DNA of 13,621 bases from Patescibacteria group bacterium (GTDB lineage: Bacteria > Patescibacteriota > Minisyncoccia > Phycocordibacterales > UBA2100): the NCBI GenBank assembly GCA_015489565.1, contig WFZM01000017.1, forward strand, positions 1 through 13,621, given 5' to 3'. The notes below the pieces were generated by a model. That model did no database searches. It had not been told where the DNA came from and saw nothing but the letters and a program-made list of their open reading frames with translations. How positions within the stretch are numbered: the first letter of the stretch is position 1; every line of letters starts with the position of its first letter. Of this stretch, positions 1 to 5,924 are shown in pieces. The position numbers and the translations under genes were made by a program.

Positions 1-737
1 CTTCTGTGACCGCGACCTGCTTTACCTTCACCACCACCATGTGGGTGATCAACAGGGTTCATGGCCGCACCACGCACAGTCGGACGAATACCCATATGCC
101 TTGCACGTCCGGCCTTACCTATTACAACCAGTTTATGCTCATCGTTTGAAGCTTCACCGACTGTAGCCCACGCAGAGCTTGGAACTTTACGAACTTCAGA
201 TGATGGCATCTTAAGGTGTGTGTAACCGGCATCGTGTGCCAGAACCTCGGCAAAGTTACCTGCGCTACGAGCCAGCTTTGCACCCCCTTCAGGCTTTAGC
301 TCTATATTGTATACAAAGGTACCTACCGGCATTTTAATAAGTGGCAAACGATTACCCAACTCTATCTTGGCATTCTCAGACACTATGAACTCATCTCCGA
401 CTTTCATGCCCTTTGGTAAAACTATATAGCGCCTTTCTCCGTCGGCATATAAAGCCACGCCGATGAATGCTGTACGGTTTGGATCGTACTCTACCGTTTC
501 TATGCGTGCCGGAATGTCTTTTTTGTTGTATTTAAAGTCAATCTCTCTCCAGCGTCTTTTGTGACCCCCTCCCTTGTGGCGAACCGAGATACGACCTGAA
601 GAAGAGCGTCCTACAGCGCGCTTTCTTCCTTTTGTAAGCGACTTTAGTGGCTTGTCGCCACTTAAGACCTCACGGTAGTTAATACCTGACATGTGACGCC
701 TTCCTGCTGATGTTGCTTTGTATTTTTTAATAGCCAT
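1..737 (-). CDS. rplB: 50S ribosomal protein L2, partial (C-terminus beyond left edge)
   Basis: This gene encodes ribosomal protein L2, a primary 23S-binding protein next to the peptidyl transferase centre. Read from the ATG at 737 it gives 245 complete codons starting MAIKKYKATSAGRRHMSG. The diagnostic motif VRGAAMNPVDHPHGGGEGK lies at about residues 221-239 and contains the conserved His (His231 here, equivalent to E. coli His229). The full protein is usually about 275 residues, so about 30 are missing at the window edge. It is the fourth gene of the rplC-rplD-rplW-rplB run and begins 11 nt after the rplW stop. No strong Shine-Dalgarno is visible; only GAG lies just upstream. No internal stop or frameshift is seen. 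Confidence 0.97.
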   Translation of the reverse strand, partial: MAIKKYKATSAGRRHMSGINYREVLSGDKPLKSLTKGRKRAVGRSSSGRISVRHKGGGHKRRWREIDFKYNKKDIPARIETVEYDPNRTAFIGVALYADGERRYIVLPKGMKVGDEFIVSENAKIELGNRLPLIKMPVGTFVYNIELKPEGGAKLARSAGNFAEVLAHDAGYTHLKMPSSEVRKVPSSAWATVGEASNDEHKLVVIGKAGRARHMGIRPTVRGAAMNPVDHPHGGGEGKAGRGHR

Positions 738-748
738 ACTCTAAATCT

Positions 749-1156
749 TTAAATTATTGATATTTTATCACCTTCTTTAAGGTAAACTATAGCCTTTTTA
801 CCTCCAGACTTCTTTCCGAGCTTGCCGGTTCTGAAATTTCTTTTTGTTTTACTTGGATATTTACTTATATTCACCTTTAAAGGCTCTACACCATAAATAT
901 CTTTAATCGCTTTTGCGACTTCTGTTTTATTTGCATCTTTGCGAACCTCAAAAGTATATACACCCTTGTCCATCAAACGTACAGCTTTTTCCGTTATGCG
1001 TGGGGATATTATAATATCGTTCAAGCGCACGTTCTTTGGCTCCGCAACTTGCTTTGCATCTTCTTTCTTCTCTTTCTTTTTGGACTTAGACTCTAGAGAC
1101 TTCTCAGCCTTTGAATCTTCCTTTTTTTCATCTTTTTTACTAAATATTGCCATCAT
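749..1156 (-). CDS. rplW: 50S ribosomal protein L23 with lysine-rich N-terminal extension
   Basis: L23 lies at the polypeptide exit tunnel and is the docking site for trigger factor and SRP. The core begins near residue 42 (NVRLNDIIISPRITEKA) and runs to the end, including the basic loop KTKRNFRTGKLGKKSGGKK. At 135 residues the protein is longer than the usual 95-100 because of a tail of about 40 residues made almost only of Lys, Glu, Asp and Ser. The reading frame starts with two ATGs, at 1156 and 1153; an AAAAGG lies 3 nt before the first and 6 nt before the second, so the second is a plausible true start. The gene begins 11 nt after the rplD stop, so the genes are probably co-transcribed. 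Identification is secure; the tail's function is unknown. Confidence 0.95.
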   Translation of the reverse strand: MMAIFSKKDEKKEDSKAEKSLESKSKKKEKKEDAKQVAEPKNVRLNDIIISPRITEKAVRLMDKGVYTFEVRKDANKTEVAKAIKDIYGVEPLKVNISKYPSKTKRNFRTGKLGKKSGGKKAIVYLKEGDKISII

Positions 1157-1167
1157 AAGCCTTTTAA

Positions 1168-1833
1168 TTATTTACCTTCCACACGAGCAAGTAAAATCTC
1201 TTCCACTTTCTCAGGTGATACAAAAATAATATATTTATACTTTACCGCATCGTAGGTGTTAATATTCCTGGCATCCTTCACAAAAACATTCCCGAAGTTT
1301 GCAAAGCTTTTGTAAGTGTTTTCGTCTTTTTCTGGGAGAACTACAAGAGCTGCATTTTTCTTTTTGTAAGCAAGTTTCTCAAAGCCTGCCTTTGCAAGCG
1401 CGTCAAGAAGCGACTTTGCATCTTTTGTTTTTGGTGCTTCAAAGCTTAGCTCACTTAACATTATAAGCTCACCATCTTTCACTTTTGCAGAAAGTGCGCT
1501 TGTCAAAGCAACGCGCGCTGCTTTTCTGTTTACCTTTTTGCTGTAATTTTTTTCTTTACTTGGCCCATGTGTTACCCCACCGCCAGTCCAAATAGGGCTA
1601 CGATTTGAGCCATGCCTTGCCCGGCCAGTTCCTTTTTGCTTCCATGGCTTGCGTCCTCCACCGCGAACATCGCCACGACCTTTAGTGTGTGCAACCGGTG
1701 TTCGCATGTTAGAAAGTATGGATAGTACAACTTCCTTGATAAGAGCAGGCTTAAATGCTACGCCAAAAATTTTATCTGATAATTCTACAGACCCTTTCTT
1801 CTTTCCTTCTTGTGTATAAACGTCAAACTTCAT
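1168..1833 (-). CDS. rplD: 50S ribosomal protein L4
   Basis: L4 is an assembly protein of the large subunit with a long loop lining the exit tunnel. In E. coli it also represses its own operon through the S10 leader. The 221-residue product shows the conserved loop at about residues 45-95 (THTKGRGDVRGGGRKPWKQK is typical of the family; here AHTKGRGDVRGGGRKPWKQK) followed by GTGRARHGSNRSPIWTGGG. The length is slightly above the usual 200-210. The start ATG at 1833 lies 3 nt after the rplC stop, which suggests translational coupling, and there is no clear Shine-Dalgarno. Because L4 is the known repressor in other bacteria, it is the first candidate effector for the structured rplC leader here (inference). 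Confidence 0.97.
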   Translation of the reverse strand: MKFDVYTQEGKKKGSVELSDKIFGVAFKPALIKEVVLSILSNMRTPVAHTKGRGDVRGGGRKPWKQKGTGRARHGSNRSPIWTGGGVTHGPSKEKNYSKKVNRKAARVALTSALSAKVKDGELIMLSELSFEAPKTKDAKSLLDALAKAGFEKLAYKKKNAALVVLPEKDENTYKSFANFGNVFVKDARNINTYDAVKYKYIIFVSPEKVEEILLARVEGK

Positions 1834-1836
1834 AAG

Positions 1837-2448
1837 CTATTTCTTAGTTCTTATCTCTAATAGAGAGCCTGGTGCTCCTGGGATCGCCCCCTTTATCATA
1901 AGCAAATTGTTTTCAGGGTCTATTGCGACTATCTCAAGATTCTTAACAGTTACTCTATCGCCACCCATACGACCTGCCATCTTCTTGCCTTTGAACACCC
2001 TTTGCGGACCTGTTGACCCGATAGAACCAGGTGCACGAAGTGAGTGCTTTTGACCGTGACTTCCGGGGCCTCCGGCAAAGTTCCAGCGCTTTACAACACC
2101 TTGATTACCTTTACCTTTGCTTGTGCCTGATACATGCACAATGTCACCCACCTCAAAACTTGTAACATCTATCTTGTCACCTGTCTGGTATTCATGCGAA
2201 TCAATGCGAAACTCACGCACAAAGCGAAAAGTTCCCAAATCTTTCCAAGCTCCGAGTTGAGCTTTGGCAATATTTTTTTCTTTCTTTGTGCCGAAACCTA
2301 TCTGTACGGCACTGTAACCGTCTTTTTCTTCGCTTCTTATTTGCGTTACAGTTGCAGGACCGGCCTTAACAACAGTGACGGGCACTACCTTACCGTCTTC
2401 GGTAAAGACCTGAGTCATTTTTCCTTTTGTTCCTAATATAAATTTCAT
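1837..2448 (-). CDS. rplC: 50S ribosomal protein L3
   Basis: L3 is one of the first proteins to bind 23S rRNA and reaches to the peptidyl transferase centre. I place the start at the ATG at 2448 (MKFILGTKGKMTQVF, 203 residues). The frame stays open 6 nt further to a TTG, but the MKFILG N-terminus matches the family. The conserved segment around GGPGSHGQKHSLRAPGSIGS and the following GPQRVFKGKKMAGRMGGDRV identify L3. It is the first gene of the rplCDWB unit. It is separated from the preceding NUDIX gene by about 170 nt that hold a promoter and a structured leader. No good Shine-Dalgarno sits at normal distance; the nearest is AGGGTGA, which ends 13 nt before the ATG and lies inside a hairpin arm. 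Confidence 0.96.
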   Translation of the reverse strand: MKFILGTKGKMTQVFTEDGKVVPVTVVKAGPATVTQIRSEEKDGYSAVQIGFGTKKEKNIAKAQLGAWKDLGTFRFVREFRIDSHEYQTGDKIDVTSFEVGDIVHVSGTSKGKGNQGVVKRWNFAGGPGSHGQKHSLRAPGSIGSTGPQRVFKGKKMAGRMGGDRVTVKNLEIVAIDPENNLLMIKGAIPGAPGSLLEIRTKK

Positions 2449-2454
2449 ATGCAA

Positions 2455-2555
2455 AATTAAATCACCCTGCCCAGGGTGAAAAGTCTAAATCTAAACTTAA
2501 ATTTCACCCATTGGTCCCATCTTTTAGCAATTAATAAATTCTTGGGACTTAGGTG
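2455..2555 (-). promoter_or_regulatory. Structured 5' leader of the rplCDWB mRNA with alternative hairpins
   Basis: The predicted transcript start is near 2553-2555, giving about 105 nt of leader. In RNA order there is a GUCCCA/UGGGAC pairing (2543-2548 with 2514-2519). Then come three arms: A, GGGTGAAA (2509-2502); B, TTTCACCC (2481-2474); and C, AGGGTGA (2468-2462). A can pair with B over 8 bp with a 20-nt loop. B can also pair with C over 7 bp with a 4-nt loop. The two folds share B and exclude each other, as in attenuators or autoregulatory ribosomal protein leaders. Arm C holds the only Shine-Dalgarno-like stretch. The base complementarity is seen; the regulatory role is inferred. Confidence 0.55.
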
Positions 2556-2560
2556 CAGAC

Positions 2561-2588
2561 ATTTTACACGAGAAGAAAAATAAGTCAA
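2561..2588 (-). promoter_or_regulatory. Sigma70-type promoter for rplCDWB
   Basis: A -35 box TTGACT (2588-2583) and a -10 box TAAAAT (2566-2561) are separated by 16 nt. They lie just downstream of the NUDIX gene and about 110 nt before rplC. The geometry and the pyrimidine-rich spacer containing TTTTCTTCTC resemble the tuf promoter in this window. It explains how rplC is expressed after the terminator that follows rpsJ. Confidence 0.7.
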
Positions 2589-2601
2589 GTAAAATATATT
2601 G

Positions 2602-2615
2602 CAGATTTATATCTG
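2602..2615 (-). terminator. Weak hairpin just after the NUDIX gene, possible terminator
   Basis: CAGAT and ATCTG form a 5-bp stem with a 4-nt loop starting 5 nt past the NUDIX stop. It is followed on the minus strand by an A/T-rich run without a clean U tract. It may be a weak terminator or processing site, or chance. Confidence 0.25.
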
Positions 2616-2619
2616 TAAA

Positions 2620-3048
2620 CTATAAATTATCATTTTTATATACAGTTTTGCTTATATAATTATTTATAACATGCTTGGAGGGAGTAAAGATATTATCCGG
2701 TAAAGCACCTATCGGGAACCATCTCCATTGTAAACATTTATCTTTTTCCATTTTTTTTAATTTTCCTGAGAATTCTTTACAGATAAACCCTATGGAAACA
2801 TAGTGTTTGTTCTCTTCCGGCATAATATCGTCTGACACTGATATTAATTTTAAGTTATTTATATTAAGGTTTGTCTCTTCTTGAACCTCTCTTATGGCCG
2901 CATCTTGCAAAGTTTCGCCAAAATCCACATGTCCGCCAGGCAAGCCCCACACTCCGGCACCATGCGACCCATTACGCAAACCAAGCAAGACACTGTTATT
3001 GTTGTCCAATATGATTACCCCAACTCCTATATACGGTCTTTTTGTCAT
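2620..3048 (-). CDS. NUDIX hydrolase (NUDT15/MutT-like)
   Basis: The product is a 142-residue pyrophosphohydrolase that would cleave a nucleoside diphosphate linked to another moiety (for example an NTP or dNTP) using Mg2+. The Nudix box is complete: Gly39, five residues, Glu45, seven residues, then REVQEE at 53-58 with the metal-binding Glu57 and Glu58; the final Gly of the consensus is Asn60. The pattern RPYIGVGVIIL, then GVWGLPGGHVDFGE, then NKHYVSIGF resembles the NUDT15/NUDX1 type, but substrate cannot be assigned. It is an outsider between rpsJ and rplC, which are normally adjacent. Behind it is its own promoter and in front of rpsJ's end a terminator, so it seems to be an independent transcription unit. 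The ATG at 3048 lies 6 nt after a TATAAT, so its mRNA is probably leaderless. Confidence 0.9.
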   Translation of the reverse strand: MTKRPYIGVGVIILDNNNSVLLGLRNGSHGAGVWGLPGGHVDFGETLQDAAIREVQEETNLNINNLKLISVSDDIMPEENKHYVSIGFICKEFSGKLKKMEKDKCLQWRWFPIGALPDNIFTPSKHVINNYISKTVYKNDNL

Positions 3049-3054
3049 GTATAA

Positions 3055-3064
3055 ATTATATCAT
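3055..3064 (-). promoter_or_regulatory. Extended -10 promoter for the NUDIX gene (leaderless start)
   Basis: The minus strand reads TGATATAAT, an extended -10 element with a perfect TATAAT at 3060-3055. There are 6 nt to the A of the start codon at 3048, so transcription should begin at or next to the ATG. No -35 box is recognisable because the upstream DNA is the rpsJ terminator hairpin, which fits an extended -10 promoter. Confidence 0.6.
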
Positions 3065-3094
3065 AAAAAAGCGCCGGCGTAGCCGGCGCTTTTT
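3065..3094. terminator. Bidirectional intrinsic terminator after rpsJ
   Basis: GCGCCGGC (3071-3078) and GCCGGCGC (3082-3089) form a perfect 8-bp GC stem with a 3-nt loop. An A run lies at 3065-3070 and a T run at 3090-3094, giving U tracts in both directions. On the minus strand it ends the tuf-rpsJ transcript 10 nt after the rpsJ stop. Nothing on the plus strand needs it here. Confidence 0.85.
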
Positions 3095-3103
3095 GATTTT
3101 GTC

Positions 3104-3448
3104 TTAGTTCATCTTCACATCTATGGATACTCCGGACGGAAGAGAAAGATTTGTGAGTGCGTCTATAACTTTTGGTGAAGGATTTAAAATATCTATCAAC
3201 CTCTTATGGACGCGAATCTCAAACTGCTCTCGCGCATCCTTGTGCACAAAGGTGGAGCGATTAACAGTATATTTTCTGATTTTTGTAGGCAAAGGAACCG
3301 GACCTCTGACTTCAGCTTCAAGTCTTGAAGCTGCACTTAAAATCTCTTTTACAGACTTATCAAGCAAAGAGCTCTCATAAGCTGCAACCTTTATTCTAAG
3401 AAAAGAATCTGCTTTCTTTGTCTTTTTTGCTGTCTTTTTTGCTATCAT
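3104..3448 (-). CDS. rpsJ: 30S ribosomal protein S10 (NusE)
   Basis: S10 is a head protein of the small subunit and, as NusE with NusB, part of the rRNA antitermination complex. The 114-residue product carries GPVPLPTK (49-56) and RSTFVHKDAREQFEIRVHKR (64-83), which are diagnostic. It is about ten residues longer than usual because of a Lys/Thr-rich N-terminus (MIAKKTAKKTKKADS) before the normal start of the fold. The ATG at 3448 has no Shine-Dalgarno nearby. The gene lies 91 nt after tuf with a strong hairpin in between. It is followed at once by a terminator, so it is cut off from rplC, to which it is linked in the classical S10 operon. Confidence 0.96.
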   Translation of the reverse strand: MIAKKTAKKTKKADSFLRIKVAAYESSLLDKSVKEILSAASRLEAEVRGPVPLPTKIRKYTVNRSTFVHKDAREQFEIRVHKRLIDILNPSPKVIDALTNLSLPSGVSIDVKMN

Positions 3449-3477
3449 AATTGTAATTTAGCTATTAATGCCCCACC

Positions 3478-3503
3478 CTTGCCCGCCACAGAAGGCGGGC
3501 AAG
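3478..3503 (-). repeat. 10-bp GC-rich palindrome in the rpsJ leader
   Basis: CTTGCCCGCC and GGCGGGCAAG form a perfect 10-bp stem with a 6-nt loop between tuf and rpsJ. On the minus strand it is followed by GGTGGGGC and not by a U run, so it does not look like an intrinsic terminator. It may be an attenuator, RNA processing or stabilising element, or a copy of a dispersed palindrome. Confidence 0.6.
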
Positions 3504-3539
3504 ACTGAGTTATTTCAAAGTACACAAGAATCAAATAAA

Positions 3540-4736
3540 CTACGCGATAATCTTGGTTACAACTCCGGCACCAACTGTGCGACCACCTTCACGGATAGCA
3601 AAGCGCATTTGCTCTTCCATGGCAACCGGTGCAACAAGCTTTACTTTGAATGTTGCGTTGTCACCAGGCATAACCATCTCTACGCCTTCAGGCAAAGTAA
3701 CTTCACCTGTAACGTCTGTTGTTCTAACATAGAATTGTGGCTTGTAACCTGAGAAGAATGGAGTGTGGCGACCACCTTCCTCCTTGCTCAATACATATAC
3801 TTCAGCTTCAAACTCTGTGTGTGGAGTTATAGAACCTGGAGCCGCAAGAACTTGACCACGGTGAACATCTTCTTTTTTCATACCACGAAGAAGGATTCCG
3901 GCGTTGTCACCTGCTTGTCCCTCTTCAAGTTGCTTGTTGAACATCTCGATACCAGTAACTGTTGTTTTTTCTGTTTCTTCTTTGATACCGACTATCTCAA
4001 CTTCTTCACCAACCTTTATAACACCACGCTCGATACGACCGGTAACGACTGTACCACGTCCTTCGATTGAGAAAATGTCCTCAATTGGCATAAGGAATGG
4101 TTTGTCAAGCTCACGATCAGGAACTTCAAAGTACTCATCCATTGTCTTTGTAAGCTCAAGAATCTTTTGTACCCATGGGTCGTTAACGTCTGTAGCTTCA
4201 GAAGCCTTAAGAGCTGACCCAACGATAAATGGAGTATTCTCACCGTCAAATCCATATTGAGTAAGAACCTCTTTAATCTCCTCCTTAACAAGTTCAATCA
4301 TTTCCTCGTCATCAACCATGTCTGCCTTGTTGATGAACACAATCATCTTTGGTACACCAACTTGCTTTGCAAGAAGAATGTGCTCACGAGTTTGAGGCAT
4401 AAGACCGTCTGTAGCTGCAACCACAAGGATGGCACCATCCATCTGCGCAGCACCTGTAATCATGTTCTTAATGTAGTCTGCGTGACCTGGCGCGTCAATG
4501 TGAGCATAGTGACGATTTTCTGTCTCGTACTCGTTGTGAGAAAGAGCAATAGTAATACCACGCTCTTTTTCTTCCGGGGCGTTGTCGATTTCATCAATTC
4601 CCCTCATCTTAACCTTTTGACCTGCGAGGTTCAAAGAGTTAAGAATAGCCGCAGTAAGAGTTGTCTTACCATGGTCAACGTGACCGATGGTACCAACGTT
4701 CATATGCGGTTTACTTCTATCAAATGTGTCTGACAT
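3540..4736 (-). CDS. tuf: Translation elongation factor Tu
   Basis: EF-Tu is the GTPase that delivers aminoacyl-tRNA to the ribosome. The 398-residue length is normal. The G domain shows GHVDHGKT (18-25), the switch I Thr62 in RGITIALSH, DAPGH (81-85) with catalytic His85, NKAD (136-139) and SALKA (175-179). Domains II and III follow (RGTVVTGRIERG; YVRTTDVTG; the C-terminal GRTVGAGVVTKI). Small departures from the E. coli sequence are DAPG for DCPG and ATDGLMPQ for ATDGPMPQ. An AAGG lies 3 nt before the ATG at 4736. The gene is first in a unit with rpsJ and has its own strong promoter and a long, structured leader. Confidence 0.98.
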   Translation of the reverse strand: MSDTFDRSKPHMNVGTIGHVDHGKTTLTAAILNSLNLAGQKVKMRGIDEIDNAPEEKERGITIALSHNEYETENRHYAHIDAPGHADYIKNMITGAAQMDGAILVVAATDGLMPQTREHILLAKQVGVPKMIVFINKADMVDDEEMIELVKEEIKEVLTQYGFDGENTPFIVGSALKASEATDVNDPWVQKILELTKTMDEYFEVPDRELDKPFLMPIEDIFSIEGRGTVVTGRIERGVIKVGEEVEIVGIKEETEKTTVTGIEMFNKQLEEGQAGDNAGILLRGMKKEDVHRGQVLAAPGSITPHTEFEAEVYVLSKEEGGRHTPFFSGYKPQFYVRTTDVTGEVTLPEGVEMVMPGDNATFKVKLVAPVAMEEQMRFAIREGGRTVGAGVVTKIIA

Positions 4737-4846
4737 AAACCTTAAATAAATTAAATTAACTAATAACTAATAATACTCTGGACTAAAGGCGCGAGAGCCT
4801 TGCTTTAATCCAAAGCTTTTAGCGCACTAAAAAGCACGCCAAAAGT
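4737..4846 (-). promoter_or_regulatory. Structured leader of the tuf-rpsJ mRNA
   Basis: About 110 nt separate the predicted start point from the tuf ATG. Two hairpins are visible. In transcription order the first pairs CTAAAAAGC and GCTTTTAG (4835-4827 with 4822-4815; 8 bp with one bulge). The second spans 4811-4780, with outer GGATTA/TAGTCC (one G-U) and inner AAGGC/GCCTT around a TCTCGC loop and a 4-nt bulge. An A/T-rich single-stranded tail leads to the AAGG before the ATG. The folds are seen by complementarity; regulation is inferred. Confidence 0.5.
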
Positions 4847-4852
4847 GGCAAT

Positions 4853-4880
4853 ATAATAGCAAAGAGAGAAGAAAAGTCAA
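4853..4880 (-). promoter_or_regulatory. Sigma70-type promoter for tuf
   Basis: The -35 box TTGACT is at 4880-4875 and the -10 box TATTAT at 4858-4853, with 16 nt between them. This is the same -35 and the same spacing as the rplCDWB promoter, and both spacers contain TTTCTTCTC. An overlapping TATATT (4855-4850) would need a 19-nt spacer and fits less well. Confidence 0.65.
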
Positions 4881-4949
4881 ATAAAAACAACTTCACTAAG
4901 CAAACTTTAAGCAAATAAAAATACAATAAACTACTGCAAATCAAGCCCT

Positions 4950-4967
4950 AAAAAACTCATCCTTGAG
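4950..4967 (-). terminator. Weak intrinsic terminator after secF
   Basis: CTCA and TGAG form a 4-bp stem with a 4-nt loop followed on the minus strand by six U residues, about 20 nt after the secF stop. The stem is short, so termination may be inefficient. Confidence 0.4.
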
Positions 4968-4985
4968 AAAATCCGGCCTGTATTT

Positions 4986-5918
4986 CTAAGATGAAGTATT
5001 GGAAATATTGCCAACTTTCTTCTTGTTAAGTTTCGCAATCTCCGGCAGAAGTGGCGCTGCAAGGAAGATGGAAGAATAGGTTCCCGCCAAAACACCGGCC
5101 AGAAGCGTCAAGGCAAAATATTTGGTAGATTCGGCGCCCAAGAAATAAAGAGACAATACCACTAAAGCGGTAGTTAGCGAAGTATTTATACTGCGCACAA
5201 TTGTACTGTCCAGCGCCTTGCCTACCGTGTCTTCAAAGCTTTCTTTTATTTTCTTTTCGCGATTACGCTTTAGTCGCTCACGAATGCGATCAAATATAAC
5301 TATTGTATCGTTGACCGAATAACCAAGAATCGCCAGAAGCGCCATAACAAAGAGAGTATCTATCTCCGCGCCAAAAAAGTATCCCAAAAAAGCAAAAACA
5401 CCGAGCGGTATTAATATATCGTGTACAAGCGCCAGGATAGCAACAAGGCCATAATACCAAGACTTGACCGGTTTTGATACTTCACGAAAAGCCCAAGCCA
5501 CAAAAGCTATGATGGCAAGTATTGTGAGCGCTATGGCCACCAAGGCTTTTTTGCGCAATTCAGACCCTACCGTAGGTCCCACCAGGGCCGAACGTTTTAT
5601 CTCCAGTGACTCTTTTTCAAAAAAATCATTTAGCTTGTCTTTACTTTCTTTATTCAAAACTTTTGTACGAAGAATATAGGCGGATTTTGCTCCGGATATA
5701 TTTGTCGCTCTTACAGAGGTCCCATCCAGCCCCAAGTCGGATATTTCCTTCTCAATCATATCCTTGGATATATTTTTTTGGCTTGCCAACTCAAAAAGCT
5801 CCCCACCGCTAAAATCTATACTCAAACGCAAGCCAAAAAACAAAGTGGCCGCAAGCGACACAGCAAGCGTAAATACGCTTATTGCAAAGAATATTTTTCT
5901 GTACTTAACTATCTTCAT
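4986..5918 (-). CDS. secF: Protein translocase subunit SecF
   Basis: SecF works with SecD in the inner membrane, using the proton gradient to help SecYEG pull preproteins across. The 310-residue product has TM1 at about 8-28, the periplasmic P1 start DFSGGE (35-40), the conserved VGPTVGSELRKKA (113-125), and five further membrane segments. GLVAILALVHDILI (157-170) and the signature GYSVNDTIVIFDRIRER (199-215) hold the Asp residues of the proton path. SINTSLTTAL (243-252) is also typical. The start ATG at 5918 lies 6 nt after the secD stop with no good Shine-Dalgarno, so translation is probably coupled to secD. No yajC is in the window. Confidence 0.97.
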   Translation of the reverse strand: MKIVKYRKIFFAISVFTLAVSLAATLFFGLRLSIDFSGGELFELASQKNISKDMIEKEISDLGLDGTSVRATNISGAKSAYILRTKVLNKESKDKLNDFFEKESLEIKRSALVGPTVGSELRKKALVAIALTILAIIAFVAWAFREVSKPVKSWYYGLVAILALVHDILIPLGVFAFLGYFFGAEIDTLFVMALLAILGYSVNDTIVIFDRIRERLKRNREKKIKESFEDTVGKALDSTIVRSINTSLTTALVVLSLYFLGAESTKYFALTLLAGVLAGTYSSIFLAAPLLPEIAKLNKKKVGNISNTSS

Positions 5919-5924
5919 ATTTTT

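Noticed and set aside
2449..2454. Upstream TTG start for L3 (two extra residues)
   Set aside because: The ATG at 2448 gives the family N-terminus MKFILG; the TTG has no better ribosome binding context.
3765..4733. Several open frames antisense or out of frame to tuf
   Set aside because: They mirror the strongly conserved EF-Tu coding frame; cysteine- and serine-rich products have no domain.
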